NCBI GenBank assembly: GCA_911728435.2
Contig: OU452201.1
Coordinates: 15,500,001 to 15,564,000 of the forward strand
Reading direction: 5' to 3'
Source: Apoderus coryli
Taxonomy: Eukaryota; Arthropoda; Insecta; Coleoptera; Attelabidae
Length of the DNA: 64,000 bases
Positions 1 through 10,888 of this stretch are shown one piece after another. The first letter of the stretch is position 1. The number at the start of each line of letters is the position of its first letter. The position numbers were made by a program, and so were the translations under genes. Below the pieces are notes generated by a model, which saw nothing but the letters and a program-made list of their open reading frames with translations, did no database searches and was not told where the DNA came from.

Positions 1-1608
1 TCGTCTGCTTCAGATTGATCCTTAAAAACTGAATAACAGTTTCTCTATATAAAAAAATAAAACTCGTAAATATCATCCCCAAACATTTAATTTGAATACA
101 ATTACATAACACCATATTTGAAAGTAAATAAAAAAAAAACAGCATTACCTAGTTTGACAGATTTGCAAATTGCAAATCAAAGTATCTATGTATACAGGGT
201 GTTGCATAAGTACTTGTACAAACTTTAAAGGGTGATTCTTTGACTAATTTTAAGATACAAATTTCATATGTACATGGGTCCGCTACGGCTTGGTTTTCGA
301 GATACAGGTAGTTCAAAAAGAATATTATATTTAGGATTATATGCTTGTTCAATAGCATCGCAATTTGGTGCAATTCGGGATACAGGTGTATTGATGACAC
401 CAGAGCTGTCAAAAGAACTAATAAAAAATACGAAAAATAACAAAATACAAATATCATTCAAAAGACAACAATGCACATAATAGTCGGTACCAAGCCAAAT
501 AGGTAGTAGGTAAATATAGATTTATTTTGTTTCGGGCTTGGGCTTGGCACCGACTTATTGTAATCAAAACTACCCACCAAACAGATACATTTAATTTTAC
601 GCAGATGCTCAAAATGTTAACTTTCTTTCATTAATAGAGACCTGTGAAGTGAGCTTACCTCTTACGCCCACGTATTAAGTACTAAGTTTCAGTTATCAGT
701 TATAATTTTTTATTTTCCAAGAAAGCGAAACGAGATATTTAAAACGGCATTGCGCCGCCCTCATGTATACCTCCGGGGGCGGCATCGAAAATCGCTACAC
801 GTCACAAACTTGTAAATGCTTAGAACTACCCCTATATCAAATTTCTATTTTCTATCTTTTTTGTTTCATACCCAAAGCCCTATTCCTACCGAACTTATTA
901 TTTACCCGAAGAAACATTAAAAAGAAGTAAAATTTAAGTACCTAAACCGATAAAGTGGAACTTATACCTGATGAAGAGACAGACTATTATAATAGGTATA
1001 CCTAATATAATATACTGATAATTTTTTTATTATAGGTATTATAAGATCTACAACAATCTTGTTACATCTTTGCCACATTGTCTACGTGAAATATTTAGTC
1101 AAAAGTATGTTTCTATCTAAAAGCTTTTCATTTAACGATTGTTCGCCACTGATCATGGGACTGGTCTAGTCTTGAAACATGTATGACATGGATTAAATAT
1201 TATTATATTAAATTTAATTCATAGAGATTAGGCTTTTATTTCAATACTGTACTTGTAATAAATCACCCTGTGTGTTTCTTTTACCGACGAATTGGCAACA
1301 GCACGACACACACCACATTCGCTTGTTTTTTTTTCTACCCTCCCTGCGTATCCCCTCCAGATTAATACAGAATTTCATCAATTTCTCTCTCTGACAATAC
1401 AGCATTGCCGGTGCATATCTGTTGCAAATGATCTAAATAATTGTTATACGTTGCGTTTTGTTTTTGATATTAATAAACTACAAAACGGTTTCTGGCTGTG
1501 ACAATACTGCTCTATGCTTTACACGCTAGTCTACGCCACGTAGTGGCAGGCATACTTAGAGATGTTCTGATTTTAATGCTGACTATCTATTGTGTAGATT
1601 AATCTTTG
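1..1608. mobile_element. 3' part of a 2.86-kb TIR transposon, copy 1
   Basis: This stretch is nearly identical to 57702-59301. I saw about five substitutions plus four indels: one A in a poly-A run, 7 bp near 1014, 21 bp near 1475 and 7 bp near 1580. It ends at 1608 with ...ATTAATCTTTG, the same terminus as the second copy. Its left end lies before the window, so its target duplication cannot be checked. No transposase can be read: the small open frames at 149-457, 264-480 and 1292-1501 have no recognisable motifs and are probably chance. The element looks nonautonomous and recently moved. Confidence 0.8.
1145..1188 (+). other. Hammerhead-like fold inside transposon copy 1
   Basis: CTGATCA at 1149-1155 is followed by one extra T, a six-pair stem (GGGACT 1157-1162 with AGTCTT 1168-1173, two G-U pairs) and GAAAC at 1174-1178. 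ATGTA comes next. The layout equals that of the better copies at 50.35 and 54.36 kb, but the invariant G8 of the hammerhead core is C here, so this copy should be inactive. The same sequence recurs at 58851-58894 in the second element copy. Confidence 0.45.
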
Positions 1609-1685
1609 ATAATACTGTACATTAAGAATTTTATAATAGGTATACAACATAACACACAAGTTTATCTCAACAAGTTTAAACGCTA

Positions 1686-1756
1686 AATATTTTAAAATTG
1701 TGCTCTATTATGTTCGGCGCACATTGAAGACATAGAGCACAATTTCCTAAAATATT
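1686..1756 (+). repeat. 71-nt near-perfect hairpin
   Basis: The arm 1686-1708 pairs with 1732-1756. The inner 14 base pairs (AAATTGTGCTCTAT with its complement) are perfect. A two-base bulge and about nine more pairs follow, around a loop of about 23 nt. It lies just downstream of the end of transposon copy 1. The size resembles a microRNA precursor, but a small palindromic MITE remnant is equally possible. No function is claimed. Confidence 0.5.
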
Positions 1757-1793
1757 ATATTATGCATGAGATTGCTGTCATTTTAGGTTTTAA

Positions 1794-2075
1794 TTGTTTG
1801 AGCGACGTAAGAACATTGTCGATAACAAGCTGAATCACCGATATCAAGAATGCACCTCTTACTATTTTCATACACCTACACTATTGAAGTATTTCGCGAA
1901 AACGTTCAGTTTCCCTTGGTATGTTGAGTATTCAGCAATATCAGTAGCATACGTAAAACCTGGGATACTGGATGTTCGTTTCTGGTTCTCTGAGTACGTA
2001 CATAGCTCTACAGATTTTTTGGATGTGCCTCTAGTGAATTTTGATACGAGTGAATTTTTAGTTTCCACCAAGTAA
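1794..2075. other. Region open on both strands; possible LINE fragment on the minus strand
   Basis: Both strands are open here and GC content is higher than in the flanks. The plus frame (about 93 codons, no ATG at its start) resembles nothing I know. The minus frame (1868-2071, 67 codons) ends with a motif like LNVFAKYFNSVGV. This recalls the 'lFa.YFsSV' linker found just before the reverse transcriptase domain of Jockey- and CR1-like retrotransposons. I favour a decayed retrotransposon piece on the minus strand, with low certainty. Confidence 0.3.
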
Positions 2076-2519
2076 TTGTTATATGAGGCGCTTAACGTAT
2101 GTTTTATTATTGTGTGCTTGTTGCTAGAGTAAACAACGAAAAAATTCTAATCGTTGTGGTGCATGTCCACTATGATTAGATGTGTGTTGTGTTGTGATGT
2201 AACATTTCTCAATACATGCCATACAAAACTCGATGATATATTAAGGTTACTAGATACCTATACGCCGACAATGAATTGAAGGGCACTCAAAGACAGCATC
2301 TATTAGATATTCTTCATTTTGTACATTTACTTCAGTAAGACGAATAGCCTTTTTTGATTCGGGGTTACCTGGCCATACACAAACACAATATTTGCATAGT
2401 CCTCCGTTGTAAATAAATGTATTTTTATTTTTTTTTTTTGACGAAGCGTCAAATAAATATTATTTATCAACCTAATTTTGATGAAATATGAAAATATGGT
2501 TCTTTAAATGCTTCTATCA

Positions 2520-2575
2520 TCTAAACAAAAATGAATCGGACCCACGTTTGTCATAGAGCTTGTAGAACACCCTGT
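2520..2575 (-). mobile_element. Terminus of a CAGGGTGTT-type element
   Basis: Read on the minus strand, this begins CAGGGTGTT and carries GGGTCCG about 35 bases later. The same arrangement occurs at 195-285 (and 57895-57985) inside the 2.86-kb element. It is probably the end of a related nonautonomous DNA element; the other end was not identified. Confidence 0.35.
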
Positions 2576-3599
2576 ATACATTTTTCGGAAATGCCATATG
2601 ATCATATTTATATCGATTAAGATTCATTGATGTCAGATTTTGTGGTATAAACATTTTCTAATGGGTTATATTCATGTTTAATTATTTATTAGACTGACTC
2701 ATATTATTTATTTTAGAATATTGATAAAATAGTATTGTACAACACAAATGGTTTTCTGAGCGATTTCGAAAACTACTCTTTGTGGATTTTGAGTGTCTCG
2801 AAAATATAGATGCATTCGCGCAATATTTGGAGTTTTATAAATAATAATGGAGTCCGCACCCCATTAATTACTCAAAGCTGGGTTTTACCACATTTATTTT
2901 TAGTTTTGTGTAACGTAACCTGTTAATTATAATAAAAAAAACATTCCACATATTTTCTACTTCCATGATGTCTCTTAAACTAAATTTATCAAATTCCATA
3001 ATTTTGGTTAAAAAATAACTGGGCAACCAGCCAGGCGTTTGCGGTTAGTTTTCTTTGTGTTTTTTTCTAAACCTGGCATTACTATATTTTTTTATTGATC
3101 GTCCACATCCTTTATATGTAGTAAATAAAAAGTGGGTTATTACAACCATGGGTTTTTTGTTATACCGTTTCCCTTGCCATGTTGTCATTTTCAAAATCAC
3201 TTATCTAATTAAAATTAAAATACGTTAAAATACAAATCACCAGTTACGTGTTGTAATTTGATTGGTTAATCGATATAATAAACTTTTAATTTCCGCATGC
3301 CTTCAAATTTCATCTAGTTTAGTTATGCTTAGGTCACATATACACGGTTCGTTGTCTAAATGTTCAAGGTAGTTTTGAATCAAAATAATTTTTGATTTCG
3401 ATTGCTAGTTGAACTAAAAATATGCGTTTAGTCAGCTGTATCAACATAATCCCCACTCTATTATTTACAACAGGTTAAATTAAAGTTTGTCATTTACTTA
3501 TATTATTGTGTGTTTGGCATAAGTTCCTTTTCGAAATAATTTTAGAAAATTCGGGTTACTCACATTATCTCTTCGCTTAATCCCAATGAATACATAAAA

Positions 3600-4235
3600 T
3601 AAGGATCTTGGTGCTAAAACTCTACTTTATTCAAAAATTAGAAATAAGAAAAAAAGTTCCCAGAGCTGGGATTCGAACGCAGGACCTTGCGCATGCAAAG
3701 CACACGCTGTATCAATAACCCCAAAATCCTTACTAAATTACTTCATTATATATTTATATGCTTTCTTGGGTTAAAATTTTAAATCATTGTCAACTGCCTT
3801 TTAATCCCTTTTGTAATCCTAGTTAAAGCTATTTTTAGGTGCTATTATCAGAAATATTTTTTGTTTTACTATTACATTGTTGTATTTTAATGTTAATTTT
3901 GGGATTGCAAATAAACTGCATTGCAAAGTAACATATCGCTGTAAGGCAGATAAAAAATGCTTTCAAATGATCGACCTCTACTACTCTACTCCTATTTGAA
4001 AATTTGAAAATTAGAAGGTTGGGTCCACCCCTATCACAGGGCTAAAGCGATTTCAACCAAAAACTAATGTGTTAATCCTAGGACTCCCCCAAACTCATAC
4101 ACCAAATTTAGCTCAATTGGTTAAAGCGTTTATCGTGGAAGAATACATACCTACAGACACACAGACTTCCATCTGGAAATGGTTTTAATCGTCTCGAGTG
4201 ACTTCAAAATGGTTATATCCGTGTTTATATAATTT
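3600..4235 (-). repeat. tRNA-Ala-like SINE-type repeat, copy A
   Basis: On the minus strand, 3725-3660 reads as the anticodon half and T-arm of tRNA-Ala(TGC): CTTTGCATGC, then the B-box GTTCGAATCCC. TTTCTAATTTTTGAATAAAG follows. The same order of blocks occurs at 28330-28690 and (reversed) 32255-32490. The block at 4150-4225 (TTCCATCTGGAAATGG... ACTTCAAAATGGTTATATCC) matches 32262-32340 in the opposite orientation. The unit is about 630 bp, degenerate and not a functional tRNA gene. Confidence 0.65.
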
Positions 4236-5734
4236 TTTTAGGGCGTTCTCAATACTTTCACTGAGCGGGAAAGTAAAAATCATAAGTTTGACTCCGAAAG
4301 CTGACATCAACGTGACTTCAACGATTTTATCCCTATCATTATTTCGCTAGTTTTTATGGATTTAGAGAACAAAAGAAAAAAATGTGTTTTTGGATTTGTT
4401 TAGTTCTAGTAGTAGTAGTAGTAGTTCTACAACATCTAATTTGAAATATTGTTTCTCTCTCATTAGTTTTCTAACATCGTTCTTTTAGCTTTGATAGTTT
4501 TATGTTAATTTCGGTTCTCTTGGTTGTCGCCGACATATATTCCATTAGCTAAAATAAAGTCCAATTTCTGTATTGTTTTAGGTTAGGTAGGAATGTGAAA
4601 AAATACGATAACAATATTTAGTCTCATTATTCTTCGGTTTTTTTAATATATGGTACTACGTGTTCCCAGAACTATCAGCATTATTGGAAAACAAAATAAA
4701 CAATTAATTAACTACAAACCATATTTCTTTCTAAATTGGTTACTGTCCTATATTATGATTTGTTCGTAAATTATAATTTCTATTTTACATGGGAGTAAAA
4801 ATAGCTTACACGGTAACATTAAAAGAGGAAAGTTGAATTTCAGAATATATAGGTGCTAATTATTTGATGCTACTGTATCTTGGAACTGTGTATTCTAAGA
4901 TGGTGGTTAAACTTCAACTTTGCCATAGGCGTACTTATCACAACTCCTAAATTAATATAAGGATTTCTTGCAGTTCACATGACATTGTCACATTTATACG
5001 GTATAATCGCCGTTTTTATGTATATAACTTGCTGTATATTATGAAATTTAACAGATGCAGATAGAATGTTGAGTAGTATTTGCTCTTTTCTTTATGCCAC
5101 TGATAGATTGGATAAAAATAGGTTAATCGTTATAACAATTTCTAGCGAACTAAGTACTAGGATATTTAACGCCACTTTCGTTATGCAATGGTTAATGTTA
5201 TCCAGTAATAATTTTCTCAATGCATATACTGGTAAGTACAAGGGTCCATTTTATTGTGTTATGGCATTGTTATAGGAAATAACAAAGGAAAATTGGCATT
5301 ATTGACATGCTCTCATGTATATGTGGTTCATATTGCGTATTATGTTGGTTATGAACATACTTTGCTTAACTCTGCTCTGTGGTAAACAACAATTTATTAT
5401 GCACTACATGTAGGCGGAATAGTATAAGGTAGGTTGATTACAATTTTCAACGGGGGACCTGTTTGCTGTTTTCCAAAAAGGTATTGAATTCATATATCAC
5501 AAATTATTTGGCATAGTAAATAAATAAAATGAACTTTGTGAGTAAAAGTTTCATCACAGATAATAATAATAATAAAGCGTTTATTGCCCAACAGTTCTAG
5601 CTCTGTCTAAATAAAATGTTGCATTTGATCTAGTATTCACAGATGACTCTGGAATATATTTTTCAACGTAATCTTACATATTTATAGTAGATTTTTTTAA
5701 AATTTTCATTAATTCATTATTAATAATATTAAAA
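4236..5734. other. No gene recognised
   Basis: AT-rich sequence upstream of the goliath transmembrane exon, probably intron. A 69-codon open frame at 5066-5275 is preceded by ...TTTAACAG and runs into GTAAGT. It matches no goliath segment in any frame, so I treat it as chance. The run at 5559-5575 (repeated ATA units followed by AAGCGTTTATTGCCC) looks like the 3' tail of a non-LTR retrotransposon. Confidence 0.4.
4407..4424 (+). repeat. (TAG)6 microsatellite
   Basis: Six TAG units in tandem within otherwise unannotated intronic or upstream DNA. Confidence 0.85.
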
Positions 5735-6396
5735 AAAATTACGCCACTGACTGTAATTTAATTTCGATATTGTCTTGAGATAAAACTAGAACTTATTTTA
5801 CTCTTGTATTTTTTTCATATGTTGCTTCGTTTATGAGATCAAAATTTAAAACATTTTTCAACATACCTTACTAAGAATATTTGCGAATAATTCAACTAAA
5901 AATAATATTAACATTTCAAGTCAACCACAATTATTTCAATCCAAACGTTCAACGAGAACTGATGTTGAAAATGATCTTCAACTATCGCATGCGGATTTTC
6001 ACATCAATGATTATTATGAAAATTGGTTATGGCATTTTTTGAAAATTCCGCTTCATCAGTAAACAAAATCAACATCTGTAGATGCGGAAGTAATTAGTAA
6101 GTAGTTGACAAATTCAAAATGATTGGCGCAGTCGAATAACATAAACATTATTGATTTTTAGTCGAATTATTCGCAAATATTCTTGGTATACTGAACAATG
6201 TTTCAAATTTTTTTCTCGTAAATGAAGCAGCAGTAGTTTTAGTTGCTTTATCTAAAGACAATATCGAAATTAAATTACAGTCAGTAACGTACATTTTTTT
6301 TGTCAATAATTTTAATTAAGTTATGGAAACTGTTTTTTATAAAATGACCTGCGAAATCATCCCTTTAAATATTGCCGCTTTTTTTCAAACACCCTG
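5735..6396. mobile_element. Long-TIR MITE, diverged copy
   Basis: The right end is ...TTTCAAACACCCTG, followed by TA. The inner arms are inverted repeats: ACGCCACTGACTGTAATTTA near 5741 pairs with the complement near 6285, and AAGAATATTTGCGAATAATT near 5874 with the complement near 6170. The same family is intact at 45695-46368. The outer left arm is missing or diverged here. No coding capacity is seen. Confidence 0.65.
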
Positions 6397-7371
6397 TATA
6401 TCCAACAGGAATATCCAAAAATGTCATTAATTAATTTTGAAGAGTTGACCTTTGTTATAATACCTATTTTTGTGATCAGTGATCACATTGGTGTTTGCCT
6501 TTGAATATTTTAACCAATCTTTTATTATATTTTGCGTTAATAGCTTGTTGTCGTATACTGCTCGTTTATAGTTTATAAAAATGCGGCAATTAAATAAGGT
6601 CACAGCATTAACATGTTTAATAAGAAACTGTATGTAGAAAGCTACAAGCCTAACACACATAAAATAATAATAAATTTGCATTTTTTTGAAAAATAGAATA
6701 CGTGTTTGTATTGGTAGAATGTGCGTGCAGCTTTAAGGAAATAAAATCGTAATGGTATAATATACACGTTGGTATTAAGTGGGTATAATTTTTTATCCAA
6801 GGCAAGGTCGGGCGGACCATTAGCGTTGCAGATTTCACAAAACAGGAAGTACCGCTTTGAGGAAATCTCTTTCGGTAATGCGTTTTGCATTTACATTTCC
6901 TAATATTAGCTTTCGGTAACAATGATAAATTTTAGTAATTTAATCATAATTCTTTTGTTAAAAATCTGTTAGGATAAATAAGACATCAGAGTGAACTGAA
7001 AAGAAAAGTACAATGGGTCAATAAAATATCAATGTTTAATAATATGCAGTATGTACGCGGATTGAATATACAAGAGGGCAAAATGTATCAAAAAGTGAAA
7101 GATATGAAAAAAGTCATTTTTGCTTGTAGAGAAGAAGAAATTTCAATTCAGTTGTACAGGGCTGTACATACCTACCTTATTTTGCAAAATACGGAAAAAG
7201 TCATTCTTGATAAGTTTTTGCTTGAATAGTGAAAACAATTCACGTTATCAAATTTTTTATTTCGCACACACGAAGCATATAAAGTAGGTACAAGACTAAA
7301 GTATTTTTATCAGATATTTGAAGGAATTTATTCCTAGTGTATTGAACGGACAGCCTGAATAATTTTTTGTT
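6397..7371. other. No gene recognised
   Basis: AT-rich DNA between a MITE and a transposase relic. Several overlapping small frames (6427-6922 minus, 7032-7229 plus) have no family motif and no splice context that I trust. Confidence 0.4.
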
Positions 7372-7900
7372 TTAGCACATCATTATTATTTGGTATTTGA
7401 GTAGCATAAACAACTTGTTTGTTTTATACGGCCCCATAGATACATGTCGGCAATTGGTAAGTAAGGGCTCCTTGGGACCACAAAATTGGACCATTTCTAC
7501 CAATCCATTTTGGACCAAATTTATGATTAAGCCATTCTGTAACCGGACGAGCATAATGTGTTGGACAAACATCCTGTTGAAAGTACATTTTTTTGCAAAA
7601 ATTTAATGGTAACATTTCGAGTTCATCAAAAAAAAATGTATTAAGCATTTCTAAGTTTGATCTTCCATTGCAGGTGCTATTGAAAAAATACGAGCTTATG
7701 CCATGGATGGGTAATCGCGCATCACACGTTCACTTTTGTTTTCTATTCTAAATTCCGGGTTTTTTGGAGACCAGTACTTACTACTGGGATGCAACAGTCC
7801 CATTAGTGAAAAATGTACTGAAAATATAATGCACTTATGAAAATTAATATCTCCATTACAAATTTTGTCTCCTACCCTCAAAGAAAAATCTAACCTTATC
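7372..7900 (-). pseudogene. Mariner-like transposase relic
   Basis: On the minus strand the first block, about 7900-7740, reads INFHKCIIFSVHFSL and then YWSPKNPEF. This is the region around the first catalytic Asp (FSDE in the 35-37 kb element), here FSVH, so that Asp is lost. The second block, 7648-7424, reads YFQQDVCPTHYARPV and then KWIGRNGPILW, the region around the second catalytic Asp. It matches the order and spacing of the DD41D transposase at 35.7-36.8 kb. The middle of the domain is deleted, and stops and frame changes are present. It is an old, inactive copy of a related element. Confidence 0.75.
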
Positions 7901-8908
7901 TCCTTCCAATGTACGATTGAAGTGTGGTTTGAACCGAAATCACAAGTTCTAACGGTTTAGCACGGTTCTAAGGGAAAAAAAAGGGATGTCACAGGACTTT
8001 AAAGGGTGCTGGCAGCAGCGTTATGGTCATGTTTTTGTTTTTATGTTTAAAACCAAAACATTTCTTTGAAACTTTTGTATTACTTTGCAGTTTGCCATCA
8101 CTGTATATCCACAATTCAAATAAATATTATATGAACGTTATTTGGGTCATATTTCACTAACACACTTTTTCAAAATGTATCTGGCTATACTTAATTAATA
8201 TTCGTAAATATATTAAGTAGATATAATCGTTGTCTCGGTGCATATGTCTCCTAAAATGAATTAAATCAAACTTGTAAGAGACAAGCATGACGCATTGAAG
8301 TATAGAATCGCTATACTTACTACATTTATAATGAATCCGTAACCCAACATATACTTACATATTAATTTAAATAAATTATTTTAGGTAATCTACGAGTATT
8401 ATTATTCTATGACTATGAACTTGACTTAAAAGTATAAAGGATATAAGTGTGAATTTCAGAGTGTTCTAATGTGATATTCATTTAATGGTGGGATGGGGCC
8501 TCTGACTAAATCACCTTGATCCTTAACAAATTCAATTTAGTTTTAGAATCATGATCTGATTTATAGGGTCAGTTCCAAAAAGGCACTTTGATCGTAAAAG
8601 TATGTGGATAGAAAAATATGGTTGGGCAAATCGTAAACCGATTATTTATAAAATTTTATATGTATGTTGGATGTACGAAATCGAAAAACAGACTTCTCAC
8701 AGCTTTTGTGTATGCGGATGACCCGTGCAATTGAATTATTGCATTTATTATCTTAATCCACAAGTTCAATTGACGATAAAACTGTGATTTTATTATAAAA
8801 CTTTTAAAAATACATCGCCCTTCATTTGGTATTCAAATTAATTCCGACCCTGGCACTCAAATTAATCGATAAAGGTATACGTAATTTGTAATTTTTTTCT
8901 TGTTACAG
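7901..8908. other. Intron upstream of the goliath transmembrane exon; nothing recognised
   Basis: AT-rich sequence with no readable exon. It ends in a good polypyrimidine tract (TTTTTTTCTTGTTACAG) that forms the acceptor of the exon at 8909. The preceding goliath exon must end with two bases of a split codon; none was found in this window. Confidence 0.5.
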
Positions 8909-9026
8909 AACTTCCGTTCTCTTCGTATCAATCACATTTATCGTGCTCATGATCGTATCGCTGACATGGCTGGTGTTTTATTACGTGCAAAGGTTCAGGC
9001 TTATACGACAAAAGGACAACATATCG
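8909..9026 (+). CDS. gol: goliath exon encoding the transmembrane segment
   Basis: This exon encodes the single membrane-spanning helix of a goliath/RNF130-type E3 ligase, the hinge between the luminal PA domain and the cytoplasmic RING. The correct frame begins with one base completing a split codon, then 39 codons: [20 protein letters not shown], then [19 protein letters not shown]. The hydrophobic stretch is about 23 residues and is followed by a basic stop-transfer segment. Family members such as human RNF130 have nearly the same SVLFVSISFIVLMI and a FYF-IQ-K-RY equivalent. Splice sites are strong (TTACAG acceptor, GTAAGT donor) and the exon ends in phase 0, as the next exon needs. Another frame of this exon is also open but matches nothing. 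Upstream PA-domain exons are not in view. Confidence 0.9.
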
Positions 9027-10525
9027 GTAAGTTTTATCCATCTATGCGGTTTTTAGAGTTATTTAAAGTAAGAAATACCATACAGTCTTTCTAAATATAG
9101 GATGGAAACTAAATTGCTGTTTTTGAAAAGTCGTAATATTTTCTCTCCAAGACTATGTTATAATATCTCGATTAATGTCATGTTATTTGTTAGATAATAA
9201 CACTCATTATACATACCCGTGGAATATTTCATTATTCAATACCTACGGACCAATGGGAAGACGTATAAGGCAGATTTAGTCAACCAATAAGCATAACAAT
9301 TTGTTATAACTATAATCACAATCACAAATAGTTGAAATACGTTATCTGTGTTGGTAACGTTTAGACAACGTTCAGATTAGAAGTTGTAATGCATAGTCAT
9401 AACTCTGAATGTTTAATTAATTTAACTTTTATGATTGTGATTACGACAAATGGAAATATGCGCAGGCGTGATTGTTGTTTTTTGAATTGTAGGCTTATAA
9501 AAAGTACTCGCACGTTTTTATTGAAAGGTTTTTTTCAACAATTTTTTTATGAATGATAAAAAGAAAATTAACATAAGATTAGATCGTTAGAATAACACAT
9601 AAAAATAATTGTTCTTATGACTTTTATATGTTGGATAAACCACTCGCTTTTGTTATGCATTCTACACTAAATATGTGACAAAAATTACGACTAAAGCTTA
9701 TTCACTGTGATTTGTGTGTTATTCAAACACGTTGGCGAAATCTGTTTTTAGATGTTATTATATTTTAAGTTGTATAAGTCTTGTTTGCCTTACTGATAGA
9801 TTACAGCCTGGTTCGCATTATATTTTTAGATAGGTATATTATCACATTAGGTAGGTACCTATATTTCTTAAAATGATAAATATATAAACAAAATTTACTT
9901 TTAAGATGATGATCTATTATTTATAGTGTTTTGTTTACTATTGAATATAATAAATTTTCCTTAACTTTTGAATTTATTAATCATCTCTTATTCTTTGGTC
10001 TACTTGCTGAAAAGAAGGCAATTTCTAGTTTTGTTGGACTACCTAAAATATAACGCATGGGTACAGAGTACAAGAGTACACGAGGTTGCATTGTTGTAGT
10101 GTTGTCAAATTGGCAATAAAGTAAATTTTTTGATATAATAATAGCCCTCGTTTTACACTCGCTGAAGAACATACAATACATTACATCAGACCACGTTATG
10201 AGGTTGGCTCCAGAATTTCTACATTTTGAGCCACCATAGCAAAGTTTATTATCTCTTGTAGTCGCTAGCTGTTCAATAATGAATAACAGAGGTCAACCTT
10301 GAAAACAAATTTTCAGTAGAATCAGAATGAATTTACTTCTGGATTGTTTATTATTGAAAATCCTTGAACATGACTAACGGCAGATTTAAGTCTAAAAAGA
10401 AAATGTCTAAATCATTCCGAGTACATCTTAGCCATGCTTTTAGCGATAATGCAGGACAGTAGACTTTACCAGCACAAGATTTCAGATTCCCCTGATCATA
10501 TTGAATACATTTTAATTTGTTTCAG
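9027..10525 (+). other. goliath intron (1,499 nt)
   Basis: GTAAGT donor and TTTGTTTCAG acceptor. The content is AT-rich with no recognised gene. Confidence 0.7.
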
Positions 10526-10597
10526 AGAAAATTGGGGAACGCTGCAAAAAGAGCGTTATCAAAAATACCAACAAAACATCTGAAATCCGACGACAAA
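10526..10597 (+). CDS. gol: goliath exon, cytoplasmic linker before the RING
   Basis: Twenty-four codons in phase 0 at both ends, read as RKLGNAAKRALSKIPTKHLK and then SDDK. This is the conserved juxtamembrane segment of goliath/RNF130 proteins (RRLGDAAKKAISKL in human RNF130) that joins the membrane helix to the RING-H2 finger. The acceptor is TTTCAG and the donor GTAGGT. The other frame of this exon is also open, but only this one gives the family sequence. The following intron is only 208 nt and carries the end of a MITE. Confidence 0.92.
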
Positions 10598-10805
10598 GTA
10601 GGTATTAATTAGTTATTACTAACTTGTTAAGAATGTATGTTATGGGAACTTTTTTCATAAAATTAGCTGAGAAATCGCCCCCTTAAATATTGCCGCGTCT
10701 TTTTGAAACACCCTGTATAATGCATTACTATTTATCTTCCAAAAACCAATAAAGTAGCAATAACAGTTACCTATTTATGTGTTTTCATTATTTTGTCTGT
10801 TTTAG
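10598..10805 (+). other. Short goliath intron (208 nt) containing a MITE end
   Basis: Donor GTAGGT, acceptor TTGTCTGTTTTAG. About half of the intron (from about 10625 to 10715) is the terminal inverted repeat of the long-TIR MITE family, ending CACCCTG next to TA. Confidence 0.75.
10625..10715 (+). mobile_element. Right end of long-TIR MITE, solo arm
   Basis: This matches the right terminus at about 46280-46368: GGGAACTTTTTTCATAAAAT, later TTAAATATTGCCGCG, then TTTTTGAAACACCCTG, followed by TA. Only one arm is present. It sits between two RING-proximal exons of goliath. Confidence 0.75.
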
Positions 10806-10888
10806 GAGATTCAAGGCGACTACGAATGCTGTGCAGTATGTATTGAACCATACAAATTAAATGAGATGTTACGAATTTTACCTTGTGG
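10806..10888 (+). CDS. gol: goliath exon, first half of the RING-H2 finger
   Basis: Reads EIQGDYECCAVCIEPYKLNE then MLRILPC and the first two bases of a Gly codon, 27 codons plus two bases. It supplies the first zinc-ligand pair (C-A-V-C) and the third Cys (LPC) of a C3H2C3 RING. The remaining ligands are in the next exon. RING-H2 fingers of this family bind an E2 enzyme and pass ubiquitin to substrates at endosomal or Golgi membranes. CIEPYK and RILPC are signature residues of goliath-type ligases. The acceptor is TTTTAG and the donor GTGAGT. The split GGG codon joins exactly with the next exon. Confidence 0.95.

Noticed and set aside
149..480. Overlapping open frames of 102 and 70 codons repeated at 57849-58180
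   Set aside because: They recur only because the transposon is duplicated; no motifs, and both strands are open.
2437..2453. TTTGACG-AAG-CGTCAAA perfect palindrome
   Set aside because: Short hairpin with no context; a 7-bp palindrome is unremarkable in 64 kb.
3660..3725. A tRNA-Ala gene
   Set aside because: Only the anticodon and T-arm half is tRNA-like, the acceptor half is missing, and the flanks are shared with two other repeats, so it is a SINE-type copy.
5066..5275. 69-codon open frame flanked by AACAG and GTAAGT, first considered as a goliath PA-domain exon
   Set aside because: None of its frames resembles the PA domain or any family I know; an open frame of this length is expected by chance here.
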